Positions 9,934 through 18,349 of a stretch of DNA of 64,000 nt are shown piece after piece. A program made the translations under genes and the position numbers. The stretch comes from Vibrio cyclitrophicus. GTDB lineage: Bacteria; Pseudomonadota; Gammaproteobacteria; Enterobacterales; Vibrionaceae. Under the pieces are notes generated by a model. It saw nothing but the letters and a program-made list of their open reading frames with translations. It did not search any database and had not been told where the DNA came from. The stretch's first letter is position 1. Each line of letters starts with the position of its first letter. The stretch spans positions 1,054,001-1,118,000 of the forward strand of contig CP065366.1 of the NCBI GenBank assembly GCA_023206055.1. Direction: 5' to 3'.

Positions 9934-10674
9934 ATGTGGAAATGGCTCCATCCCTATGCCAAAGCAGAAACCTCTTATCAGCTTGCTGGTAAACTTCTGC
10001 CATGGTTTTCGATCCTAGCGCTATTGTGTCTATCCGTCGGTACCGTGTGGGGGCTTGCATTTGCGCCTTCTGATTACCAACAAGGCGATAGCTTCCGTAT
10101 CATCTACATCCATGTTCCGTCTGCAATTTGGTCTATGGGCGTTTACATGTCGATGGCAATTGCTGCCTTTATCGGGTTGGTATGGCAGGTAAGGCTATCA
10201 GACATGGCTGCACTGGCGATGGCACCTATTGGTGCTGTATTTACCTTCATTGCGTTACTAACCGGCGCTGTTTGGGGTAAACCAATGTGGGGTGCTTGGT
10301 GGGTTTGGGATGCGCGTTTAACCTCAGAGCTGATTCTTCTATTCCTATACTTGGGTGTGATTGCACTACACCACGCTTTTGACGACCAAAAAACAGCAGC
10401 GAAAGCGGCCGGCATTTTGGCTATCGTTGGTGTCATCAACCTACCTATCATTCACTTTTCAGTAGAGTGGTGGAACACACTTCACCAAGGCGCGACGATC
10501 ACTAAGTTCGACAAGCCTTCTATTTCAAGTGACATGTTATGGCCGCTTCTTCTTAACATCTTCGGCTTCGCTTTTTTCTTTGGTGCGGTGACTATGGTTC
10601 GTTTCCGTAACGAAATCATCAGTAAAGAAAGTCACCGTCCATGGGTTCGCAAGCTTGCGGCTGAAAAAGCGTAG
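9934..10674 (+). CDS. ccmC: CcmC, heme-handling protein that loads CcmE
   Basis: Inner-membrane protein of 246 residues with six hydrophobic segments. It carries the tryptophan-rich WWD heme-handling motif (WGAWWVWDARLTSELIL), flanked by conserved periplasmic His residues (YIHVPSA before and VEWWNTLHQG after), which bind heme for transfer to CcmE. It is part of the contiguous ccm operon, 14 bp before ccmD. Confidence 0.96.
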   Translation: MWKWLHPYAKAETSYQLAGKLLPWFSILALLCLSVGTVWGLAFAPSDYQQGDSFRIIYIHVPSAIWSMGVYMSMAIAAFIGLVWQVRLSDMAALAMAPIGAVFTFIALLTGAVWGKPMWGAWWVWDARLTSELILLFLYLGVIALHHAFDDQKTAAKAAGILAIVGVINLPIIHFSVEWWNTLHQGATITKFDKPSISSDMLWPLLLNIFGFAFFFGAVTMVRFRNEIISKESHRPWVRKLAAEKA

Positions 10675-10688
10675 TAGGGTAGGTAATT

Positions 10689-10895
10689 ATGTATTTTGAA
10701 TCTTTGAGTGATTTCTTTGCCATGGGAGGTTATGCCTCGTATGTCTGGAGTGCATTTGGAATCACATTCCTCGCGATGATCATTTTACTGGTCGTAAGCG
10801 TTCGTCGTGGTAAGCAATTACTAAATGAAGTACAAGCTAAGATTGATCGTCAAGCTCGTATCGATGCAGCAAAAAATATGGAGAACACTCTATGA
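10689..10895 (+). CDS. ccmD: CcmD, small membrane subunit of the heme exporter
   Basis: 68 residues with one transmembrane helix (about 15-38, SYVWSAFGITFLAMIILLVV) followed by a basic cytoplasmic tail. The aromatic motif FFAMGGYASYVW before the helix is typical of CcmD, which helps release holo-CcmE from CcmABC. Its stop overlaps the ccmE ATG (ATGA). Confidence 0.93.
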   Translation: MYFESLSDFFAMGGYASYVWSAFGITFLAMIILLVVSVRRGKQLLNEVQAKIDRQARIDAAKNMENTL

Positions 10896-11374
10896 ACCCA
10901 AGACGTAAAAAGAGGCTGGGCATTGTCTTAGCGATCTTTTTTGGTATCAGTGCAACTGTTGGATTGATGGTTTACGCGCTTAACCAGAACATGGATCTGT
11001 TCTACACACCAACTGAGCTGGTCAACGGTAAAGATGGTAAGAAACCCGAAGTGGGTCAACGCCTGCGTATTGGTGGCATGGTTGTAGTCGGCTCTGTAAG
11101 CCGCGACAATGAATCACTGCGTGTAAGCTTTGATTTGCAAGATGTAGGCCCTAAAGTAACCATTCTGTACGATGGCATCCTTCCTGATCTTTTCCGTGAA
11201 GGTCAAGGTATTGTTGCTCAGGGTGTTCTTAAAAATGCAACGACAATCGAAGCGTTTGAGGTGTTGGCAAAGCACGATGAAGAGTACATGCCTTCTGAAG
11301 TTGCGGAAGCAATGAAGAAAACCCATGAGCCTTTGCAATACACGACTGAACAAAAAGAAGGAAATGCTCAATGA
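10892..11374 (+). CDS. ccmE: CcmE, periplasmic heme chaperone
   Basis: 160 residues: N-terminal membrane anchor (KRLGIVLAIFFGISATVGLMV) and a periplasmic OB-fold domain. The His of LAKHDEEYMP near the C-terminus covalently binds heme, and Tyr two to four residues later is the axial ligand region. It overlaps ccmD at the start and ccmF at the end by 4 bp each, so all three are translationally coupled. Confidence 0.96.
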   Translation: MNPRRKKRLGIVLAIFFGISATVGLMVYALNQNMDLFYTPTELVNGKDGKKPEVGQRLRIGGMVVVGSVSRDNESLRVSFDLQDVGPKVTILYDGILPDLFREGQGIVAQGVLKNATTIEAFEVLAKHDEEYMPSEVAEAMKKTHEPLQYTTEQKEGNAQ

Positions 11375-13341
11375 TAGCCGAGATCGGCCATTTTGCGATG
11401 ATCCTGTCCTTGGGACTTGCATTGCTGCTCAGCGTGCTCCCACTGTATGGAGCCGCTCGAAATAACACATTATTGATGAACAGCGCACGACCGTTGTCGT
11501 GGGGTATGTTCGGATTCTTAGCGATTTCGTTCTTTATCTTGTGTTACGCGTTCTACACCAATGATTTTACGATTCAATACGTAGCAAGTAACTCGAATAG
11601 CCAACTGCCTTGGTACTACCGAATTACGGCGGTTTGGGGCGCTCACGAAGGTTCATTACTGCTTTGGGTTCTTATCCAAGCGGGTTGGACGGTTGCAGTA
11701 GCGACGTTTAGCCGTGGTATGCCTCAAGAGTCTGTGGCTCGCGTACTGGCTATCATGGGTTTGATTACTGTCGGCTTCTTGCTGTTCATTATCGTAACGT
11801 CTAACCCGTTCCTACGTACATTGCCTTTCTTCCCTGTCGATGGCCGTGACTTGAACCCACTACTGCAAGATCCGGGTTTGATTATTCACCCGCCAATGCT
11901 TTATATGGGTTATGTAGGTTTCTCTGTTGCGTTCTCTTTCGCAATCGCTTCTCTAATGAGCGGTCGTTTAGATACGGCATGGGCTCGTTGGTCGCGTCCT
12001 TGGACAATCGCAGCTTGGTTATTCCTAACGGTAGGTATCGCACTAGGTTCATGGTGGGCTTACTACGAACTTGGCTGGGGTGGCTGGTGGTTCTGGGATC
12101 CAGTAGAAAACGCTTCATTCATGCCTTGGTTGGCAGGTACAGCACTAATGCACTCGCTTGCGGTAACAGAAAAGCGTGGCACGTTTAAAGCTTGGACCGT
12201 TTTACTGGCGATCTCTGCGTTCTCACTAAGCTTACTAGGTACGTTCCTAGTTCGTTCGGGCATCTTGGTATCGGTTCACGCATTCGCGTCGGATCCGGCT
12301 CGTGGTATGTTTATTCTAGGTTTCCTAGTCTTTGTTATTGGTGGTTCACTGCTGTTGTTCGCGATTAAAGGCGCATCAGTTCGTGTTCGCGGTAACTTTG
12401 ATCTGGTTTCTCGTGAAAACGCCCTGCTTGGCAACAATATCTTATTGATTGCAGCACTCGTGGTTGTGCTAGTAGGTACGTTACTGCCATTAGTTCACAA
12501 ACAGTTAGGTTTGGGCTCGGTATCTATCGGTGCACCATTCTTTGATATGTTGTTCTTCTGGTTAATGATTCCGTTCTCGTTCTTACTGGGTATCGGTCCT
12601 CTGATCCGTTGGAAACGTGACAACCTATCTAAGCTCGTTAAACCAATGATGATCTCAGGTGCATTCTCACTTGGCTTGAGTGCGCTAATGGTTGCTCTAT
12701 TGGCTGACCGCTTCAGTGGTACTGCTTTTGCTGGTTGGGTAATGGCGTTCTGGATCATCTTCATGCACGGCTTTGAGCTGCATGAGCGTGCGACTCACCG
12801 TCATACATTCCTGAAAGGTCTAACTAAGCTACCTCGTAGCCACTGGGCAATGATGTGTGGTCACATTGGTTTAGCCGTGACAGTGATTGGTATCGCGATG
12901 GTGCAAAACTACAGCATCGAACGTGATGTACGTTTGGCACCAGGTGAAAGCTACCAGCTTGAAGAATACAGCTTCCTGTTTACAGGGGTTCGTGACAAAG
13001 ATGGTCCTAACTACGATGGTTACATTGCTGACTTTGAAATTACTAAAGAAGGCAAATACATCAACACGCTTCACGCTGAAAAACGTTTCTACACCACGGC
13101 TAAGTCTATGATGACAGAAGCAGCGATTGACCGTGGCGTAACACGCGACCTTTACATCGCAATGGGTGAACGTTTAGACGACAACAAATCTTGGGCTGTA
13201 CGTATCTACTACAAACCATTTGTACGTTGGATCTGGGCAGGTTCTTTGATTATGTCGATTGGCGGTGCTATTGCTATCAGTGACCGTCGTTACCGTTTCC
13301 GTAAGCCAACAAAAAAGTTGGCTGAAGAGCAGGAGGCTTAA
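11371..13341 (+). CDS. ccmF: CcmF, heme lyase core subunit
   Basis: 656-residue polytopic inner-membrane protein that, with CcmH and CcmI, ligates heme to apocytochrome c. The WWD motif is visible as GWGGWWFWDPVENASFMPW; conserved His residues flank it (AVWGAHEGSLLLW and LIIHPPMLYMGYVG before, LVHKQLGLG after). A large periplasmic loop lies near the C-terminus. The length matches the family. ccmG follows 5 bp downstream. Confidence 0.96.
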   Translation: MIAEIGHFAMILSLGLALLLSVLPLYGAARNNTLLMNSARPLSWGMFGFLAISFFILCYAFYTNDFTIQYVASNSNSQLPWYYRITAVWGAHEGSLLLWVLIQAGWTVAVATFSRGMPQESVARVLAIMGLITVGFLLFIIVTSNPFLRTLPFFPVDGRDLNPLLQDPGLIIHPPMLYMGYVGFSVAFSFAIASLMSGRLDTAWARWSRPWTIAAWLFLTVGIALGSWWAYYELGWGGWWFWDPVENASFMPWLAGTALMHSLAVTEKRGTFKAWTVLLAISAFSLSLLGTFLVRSGILVSVHAFASDPARGMFILGFLVFVIGGSLLLFAIKGASVRVRGNFDLVSRENALLGNNILLIAALVVVLVGTLLPLVHKQLGLGSVSIGAPFFDMLFFWLMIPFSFLLGIGPLIRWKRDNLSKLVKPMMISGAFSLGLSALMVALLADRFSGTAFAGWVMAFWIIFMHGFELHERATHRHTFLKGLTKLPRSHWAMMCGHIGLAVTVIGIAMVQNYSIERDVRLAPGESYQLEEYSFLFTGVRDKDGPNYDGYIADFEITKEGKYINTLHAEKRFYTTAKSMMTEAAIDRGVTRDLYIAMGERLDDNKSWAVRIYYKPFVRWIWAGSLIMSIGGAIAISDRRYRFRKPTKKLAEEQEA

Positions 13342-13346
13342 TTCGA

Positions 13347-13898
13347 ATGAACAAGAAGATTTTATTCATTCCATTGATTGCGTTCATGGTTCTAGCTGGA
13401 ATCTTTGCAACGCAATTAATGCGCAACCAGTCGGGTGATGACCCGACTAAGCTTGAATCGGTATTGATTGGTAAGCCTGTTCCTGAGTTCGGTCTTGAAG
13501 ACTTAGAACAACCAGGTAAGTTTCATGATCAAGCGATCTTTAAAGGTGAGCCACTGCTTCTTAACGTATGGGCAACTTGGTGTCCTACTTGTTATGCAGA
13601 GCACTCTTACCTGAACAAGCTCGCAGCTCAAGGCGTTAAGATCATTGGTCTTAACTACAAAGATGACCGCAACAAAGCAGTTGGTTGGTTAAAAGAACTG
13701 GGTAACCCGTACCTAATCAGTCTGTTTGATGGCAACGGTATGCTAGGTCTTGACCTTGGCGTATATGGCGCTCCAGAGACCTTCTTAATTGATGCCAACG
13801 GCGTGGTTCGTTACCGCCATGTTGGTGACGTGAACCCAACCAACTGGGCATCGAAGCTTGAGCCGATGTATCAAGAGTTGTTGGAGGAATCGAAATGA
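13347..13898 (+). CDS. ccmG: CcmG (DsbE), periplasmic thiol reductase
   Basis: Membrane-anchored thioredoxin-fold protein, 183 residues, that keeps the apocytochrome CXXCH cysteines reduced. N-terminal anchor residues are about 4-24; the active site is WATWCPTCYAEH, and the cis-Pro region is GVYGAPETFLID. It overlaps the ccmH start by 4 bp. The alternative name is dsbE. Confidence 0.95.
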   Translation: MNKKILFIPLIAFMVLAGIFATQLMRNQSGDDPTKLESVLIGKPVPEFGLEDLEQPGKFHDQAIFKGEPLLLNVWATWCPTCYAEHSYLNKLAAQGVKIIGLNYKDDRNKAVGWLKELGNPYLISLFDGNGMLGLDLGVYGAPETFLIDANGVVRYRHVGDVNPTNWASKLEPMYQELLEESK

Positions 13899-14386
13899 TT
13901 AGAAAGGCACTGATTACGCTATTCGCTACGTTCGCAATCTCAGCGACAGTTGCTGCTGCGCCTATCGAATTTCATGAATTTGATACTGTGGATCAAGAAC
14001 AGCAGTTCAAAGAGTTGAGCAATACGCTGCGTTGCCCTAAATGTCAGAACAACACGATTGGTGATTCGAACGCTGAACTCGCGGTCGACTTACGCCAAAA
14101 AGTGTACGAGATGACAAAAGACGGCAAGTCGAAGCAAGATATCATTGATTACATGATTGCTCGCTACGGTAACTTTGTGACTTACAATCCACCACTGACG
14201 CTAGCAACATCAATTCTTTGGATTGGTCCGTTTGCGGTTGTTGTGTTTGGATTTGGTTTGATTGTTTTACGAAGCAGAAAGTCAAAATCAAAAACAGCAG
14301 TAGAGTCAGATAAAGACTGGGATGCAGACAAAGAAGCTCGCTTAAAAGCGTTACTCGATGAAGAGAACGACGGAGATAAGAAGTAA
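13895..14386 (+). CDS. ccmH: CcmH, thiol-redox subunit of heme lyase
   Basis: 163 residues: signal peptide (cut after about AAA), then a three-helix periplasmic domain with the redox motif LRCPKCQNNTI, a transmembrane helix (about 107-127) and a charged cytoplasmic tail. The protein has the short CcmH form; the E. coli CcmH C-terminal TPR part is the separate gene ccmI here. The ccmI ATG overlaps the stop (TAATG). Confidence 0.95.
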   Translation: MIRKALITLFATFAISATVAAAPIEFHEFDTVDQEQQFKELSNTLRCPKCQNNTIGDSNAELAVDLRQKVYEMTKDGKSKQDIIDYMIARYGNFVTYNPPLTLATSILWIGPFAVVVFGFGLIVLRSRKSKSKTAVESDKDWDADKEARLKALLDEENDGDKK

Positions 14387-15606
14387 TGACTCTATTTTGG
14401 ATTTCTACCATTATCCTTTCGCTAGCGGCAATTTTATTAATTGTTCTGCCTTTTATTAACAAGAAGGCAAACAATGACGAAATGCTTCGCGACGAGTTGA
14501 ACAAAGCATTCTATAAAGACCGTCTTGTCGAGTTAGAAGTAGAAGCAGAAGAAGGCCTTGTTGATAATCAACAAGAGCTGATTGCGGATTTGAAACAGTC
14601 TCTACTTGATGATGTACCTGCTCAGCAAGAGATGAAGAAGACTCAAATCTCAACGCTAGGTGTAGTTGTACCGTCGATCATCCTTGTCGTCGTTGTGACT
14701 TATGGTATGTACTTTAAGTTTGGTGCATTGGACAAAGTTCAACACTGGCAAGAAGTGAGCTCGAACCTTCCTGAATTGTCTAAAAAGCTAATGTCATCGG
14801 AAGGTGGCGCGCTAACGGATGACGAACTAGAAGATTTGACGCTAGCACTGCGTACTCGCTTGCACTACCAACCTGAAGATTCGACGGGTTGGTTATTATT
14901 GGGTCGTATTGCTCTGGCTAACCGCGACGCTGAAACAGCAAAAGATTCTATGGAAAGAGCGTACAAGCTTGAACCTAAGAATGAAGATGTTCAGTTAGGT
15001 TTCGCACAAGCACTAATGCTTTCTCCTGATGAAGCTGATCAGAACCAAGCACGCTTAATTTTGAGCCGTTTGATTCAAAACGATTACGTCGACCTTCGAG
15101 TATTCTCACTGCTAGCGTTCGATTCGTTTGAGCGTCAAGATTACCCAGGTGCTGTGAAGTACTGGAGCATCATGCAACAGATGATTGGTCCACAAGACAG
15201 TCGCTACGAAATGCTTTCGCGCAGTATTGAGAGTGCTCAGAATAAAATGGGCGACGCTATGGGTGTCGACCAAGGTAAAACTGTTGCCGTAACGCTCGAA
15301 CTATCTGCTGATGTGAATCCTGACCCTAACTCTGTGTTAATTGTGTCAGTACACAGAGCGGATGGTTCTCCAATGCCTATCGCAGCGGCTCGTTACCCAC
15401 TAGGGACTTTCCCTCGTACTGTTGTGCTTGATGATGGCAACAGCATGTTGGAAGGGCAGGAACTGTCTAGCCTTGAAACTCTCATGGTTAGAGCTAGGCT
15501 TGATACCGATGGTAACGTTTCAACTCGCGACGGTGATTGGTACGGTGAAAGTGAAGTGGTTGAGTTGGGTGCTCCAGTCACCATCGACATCAACAAGCAA
15601 TATTAA
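14386..15606 (+). CDS. ccmI: CcmI, apocytochrome c chaperone (TPR protein)
   Basis: 406 residues: transmembrane helix (about 5-25), a cytoplasmic coiled segment, a second transmembrane helix (about 88-108), then a periplasmic TPR region (about 140-280, STGWLLLGRIALANRDAETAKDSMERAYKLEP) and a beta-rich C-terminal domain. It holds the C-terminus of apocytochrome c and presents it to CcmFH. It is the last gene of the operon, with a terminator about 70 bp downstream. Confidence 0.93.
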   Translation: MTLFWISTIILSLAAILLIVLPFINKKANNDEMLRDELNKAFYKDRLVELEVEAEEGLVDNQQELIADLKQSLLDDVPAQQEMKKTQISTLGVVVPSIILVVVVTYGMYFKFGALDKVQHWQEVSSNLPELSKKLMSSEGGALTDDELEDLTLALRTRLHYQPEDSTGWLLLGRIALANRDAETAKDSMERAYKLEPKNEDVQLGFAQALMLSPDEADQNQARLILSRLIQNDYVDLRVFSLLAFDSFERQDYPGAVKYWSIMQQMIGPQDSRYEMLSRSIESAQNKMGDAMGVDQGKTVAVTLELSADVNPDPNSVLIVSVHRADGSPMPIAAARYPLGTFPRTVVLDDGNSMLEGQELSSLETLMVRARLDTDGNVSTRDGDWYGESEVVELGAPVTIDINKQY

Positions 15607-15675
15607 TCATAGCCTTGCATAGGTGTTAGCTATTCCGATTTTTCGTCAAACGGTATAAACTTATGCAAACAGTTG

Positions 15676-15700
15676 AGGCCAGCGATTGCTGGCCTTTTTT
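15676..15700 (+). terminator. Rho-independent terminator after ccmI
   Basis: Perfect 8-bp stem AGGCCAGC / GCTGGCCT with GATT loop and a T tail. Confidence 0.92.
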
Positions 15701-15707
15701 ATAACTA

Positions 15708-15867
15708 TACCAATCACAGTAAGTAAGAGCTTAGATATAGCGTAGGCAAAAGGCTTGAGAACAAGACAGAAACTTTCGATTAGTAGTTATTCTACAATCA
15801 AAGTTTCTAACGACGTTATCGAGCGTTTTAACAAGCTAGGTCGAGCGGTTATTTACTACGATTGGTA
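15708..15867. repeat. 160-bp intergenic repeat element with inverted ends
   Basis: The ends TACCAATCACAGTAA (15708-15722) and TTACTACGATTGGTA (15853-15867) are inverted copies matching at 13 of 15 bases. Inside, 15769-15807 forms a long hairpin (GAAACTTT ... AAGTTTC arms with a five-base loop). There is no open reading frame. The structure is that of a non-autonomous mobile or palindromic intergenic element; copy number elsewhere in the genome cannot be seen here. Confidence 0.7.
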
Positions 15868-15893
15868 TTCTTATTCCTTATGGAAAAGGTGAT

Positions 15894-16679
15894 ATGTCTG
15901 TCAGTGTTTTAAGACTCTCGAGTTTACTTTGTATCGCAAGCTTAACGGTGGGTTGCTCTAGCGCACCCGACGAAAGCGTTAACGATGATAACCTCGAAAC
16001 CTCTGAATACGTCGAAGAGTCCCACCCAAATGATCCTTTTGAAGGTTTCAACCGAGCGATGTGGGATATTAACTACGAATATCTAGATCCTTATTTAGTT
16101 CGCCCTGTTTCCCTCGCTTATGTTGACTACACTCCTGTGCCAGTGCGTTCTGGTATCTCCAATTTTCTAGCCAACTTAGACGAACCTGCAAGTATGGTGA
16201 ACAACCTGATCATGGGTAATGGCGAGAGAGCTGTCGACCATTTCAACCGTTTTTGGATTAACTCGACGATTGGTTTGTTGGGCTTAATCGATATTGCCAG
16301 CGAAGCAGGGATCACCAAATACGACGACAAATCGTTTTCTGATGCGATTGGTCACTACGGAGTAGGGAATGGTCCGTACTTTATGGTGCCGGGTTATGGC
16401 CCGTTAACAACGCGAGAAGTGACTGAAACCGTCGATGGCTTGTATGTTCCTTTATCTTTCTTGAACTTCTGGACGAGCTTAGGTAAATGGGCATTTGAAG
16501 GCATGGAAACACGTGCTCAGTTAGTGTCACAAGAAGCTTTGTTGGATAACTCGCCAGATCCATATGCATTGACGCGAGATGTTTATATTCAACGTCGTGA
16601 TTTCAAAGCTGAGATAGAACCTGATGAGGTTGATCTTGAAGAAGAAGATTTCCTTGATGGCTATTTAGAAGATTTTTAA
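15894..16679 (+). CDS. mlaA: MlaA (VacJ), outer-membrane lipoprotein for lipid asymmetry
   Basis: 261 residues. Lipoprotein signal peptide with lipid-attachment Cys21 (LTVGCSS). The MlaA domain begins DPFEGFNRAMWDINYEYLDPYLVRPV, the classic family signature, and continues with NPW-like helices and GPYFMVPGYGPLTTRE. With an outer-membrane porin it takes phospholipid from the outer leaflet and passes it to MlaC. The C-terminus is strongly acidic (EPDEVDLEEEDF). The start ATG has AAAAGGTG upstream. It is a single gene, ended by a bidirectional terminator. Confidence 0.94.
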   Translation: MSVSVLRLSSLLCIASLTVGCSSAPDESVNDDNLETSEYVEESHPNDPFEGFNRAMWDINYEYLDPYLVRPVSLAYVDYTPVPVRSGISNFLANLDEPASMVNNLIMGNGERAVDHFNRFWINSTIGLLGLIDIASEAGITKYDDKSFSDAIGHYGVGNGPYFMVPGYGPLTTREVTETVDGLYVPLSFLNFWTSLGKWAFEGMETRAQLVSQEALLDNSPDPYALTRDVYIQRRDFKAEIEPDEVDLEEEDFLDGYLEDF

Positions 16680-16694
16680 TTACAGATAAAAGAA

Positions 16695-16728
16695 AGGCTC
16701 GATGTTGATAATAACATCGAGCCTTTTT
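16695..16728. terminator. Bidirectional terminator between mlaA and fadL
   Basis: Perfect 12-bp stem AGGCTCGATGTT / AACATCGAGCCT with a six-base loop. There is a T run on the plus strand and, on the minus strand, a T-rich tail (complement of AAAGAAA), so it can serve both convergent genes. Confidence 0.88.
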
Positions 16729-16759
16729 AATGCGTCTGACTTTAGATTAAATCAAAAGA

Positions 16760-18046
16760 TTAGAAGCGGTAGTTCGCTTGAAGACCCACTAGCCAGATGC
16801 TACCTGTTACTTCACCTTCGAAGCTGCCACCGAAGAAATCAGCACCCGGTGCGTCTTTAGTGCCTAGGTCAGACTCATGCATTTTAGCGTCTTTCGCTAG
16901 AATGTAAGTGAAGCCAGCATCTAACGTTAGTTGCTCAGACCATTGGTAACCAGCACCAATACTTAACCAAGTACGGTCTGTCTCTGGAATCGTCGCAGTA
17001 CGATGCTCTTCGCTTACTGCTGAAGTATCATATGCAATACCAGAACGTAGAGCCAGTTTAGGTGTCATTTGGTAAGTAGTACCGATCGCGAAACGGTAGT
17101 TGTCTTCCCAGTTTTCCATCTTTATTGTGTCTGACTGTTCACCTGGGAAGTCTGCAACTAATTTTTCGAAGCTACTCCAGTCTGTCCAGTTGATACTAGC
17201 GTGAACGGCAACTTTGTCTGTTAGTTGATGGAAAGAAGCGATCTCGGCTGTCGCTGGCAAAGCTAGATCCATAGAACCAGGTTTGTGCGCATTTGGGTTT
17301 GCTTGGTTGAAAGCAAAGCCTTTAGCATGACCTTCAAGAGTTAAGTCGATTTCAGATTTGTAGGCAAAGCCTAAACGGTTATTTTCATTGATCTGCCATG
17401 CGGTGCCAACTTGCCATCCCCACGCAGTGTCGTCACCTTCCATGTATTTCAGCGTCGTGCCTACTGGTAAAGTCCCTGTAGCTGTTGCGCCGAAGCTACC
17501 TTCAGCCATGATGTATCGAACACCACCACCAACAGACACGTTGTCTAATACTTGGTAAGCAGCGTTTAGGTTCAGTTCCATACTGATAACGCTCGCTTCG
17601 TTACCGTGGTTTGCGCCGCCAAAATCTTTACCTAGGTCGGTTTCCATGCCGTAGTTAGTGCCTGCAGCGAAGCCCAACGCGAATTTTTCATTGTACTTAT
17701 GAGAAACATAAAAGTTTGGAATTACTGCGCTGTGAGCGAAATCACTTGAATTTGATGGAGTCGTTGAAGCACCACCAACTGAAGTCGAAGTTCCATCGAT
17801 ATCAATATTTGGATCAACATAGATAGCGCCAACAGAAACCTGAGTGCCTTCTAGGTAAGTCAGCATTGCTGGGTTACGCCATTGTGCGTCTGCACCGTCA
17901 GCCATTGCAGCTTCACCCGCGTATGCACGGCCTAGGCCTGTTGCTGAGTATTCTGCTAGTTGAAAACCTGCCGCGTGAGTCACGGTAGAAGTCGAAAGTA
18001 GTCCAACTGCCACTGCAGCAGATAGAAGAGTCTTATTCATTTTCAT
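16760..18046 (-). CDS. fadL: FadL-family long-chain fatty acid outer-membrane transporter (copy 1)
   Basis: 428-residue beta-barrel with a cleavable signal peptide (cut near THA-AGFQL). The N-terminal hatch of the FadL/OMPP1 family is visible: AGFQLAEYSATGLGRAYAGEAA, then the conserved NPA motif (WRNPAML). The C-terminal residue is Phe (ANYRF), as expected for barrel assembly. It imports long-chain fatty acids, fitting the nearby fadIJ and the second fadL. It starts with ATG 18046; the next Met, three codons on, is an alternative. Confidence 0.93.
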   Translation of the reverse strand: MKMNKTLLSAAVAVGLLSTSTVTHAAGFQLAEYSATGLGRAYAGEAAMADGADAQWRNPAMLTYLEGTQVSVGAIYVDPNIDIDGTSTSVGGASTTPSNSSDFAHSAVIPNFYVSHKYNEKFALGFAAGTNYGMETDLGKDFGGANHGNEASVISMELNLNAAYQVLDNVSVGGGVRYIMAEGSFGATATGTLPVGTTLKYMEGDDTAWGWQVGTAWQINENNRLGFAYKSEIDLTLEGHAKGFAFNQANPNAHKPGSMDLALPATAEIASFHQLTDKVAVHASINWTDWSSFEKLVADFPGEQSDTIKMENWEDNYRFAIGTTYQMTPKLALRSGIAYDTSAVSEEHRTATIPETDRTWLSIGAGYQWSEQLTLDAGFTYILAKDAKMHESDLGTKDAPGADFFGGSFEGEVTGSIWLVGLQANYRF

Positions 18047-18291
18047 TATTATGTTCGCTGAATCATAAGTATTTAGTGGCGTGATTCTACTTTTAGAGTT
18101 ATTACTTTAGAAATGAAATTCGAATAAAACAGTGTTTTAGGGATTTAATGAGTAAATGTGACTAATTATTAGGTAAATAGTCTGAATGTTTCGGCTGTGT
18201 TGCGAAGTTTGAGCGTACACTTGTAGCTATATATTGACCTTGCAGGCTACAACTGTAAGCCTAAATTGATGCGGGCCAGTGGTTTAGGCAA

Positions 18292-18320
18292 TAAAAAAGG
18301 GTCGCGTAATGCGACCCTTT
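18292..18320 (-). terminator. Terminator of the upstream fadL copy
   Basis: Stem AAAGGGTCGC / GCGACCCTTT (18296-18320) with a GTAAT loop. On the minus strand it is followed by a T run, just after the fadL stop at 18350. Confidence 0.88.
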
Positions 18321-18349
18321 GGGGATTTTTAACCTAGCTTTAGCTTATA

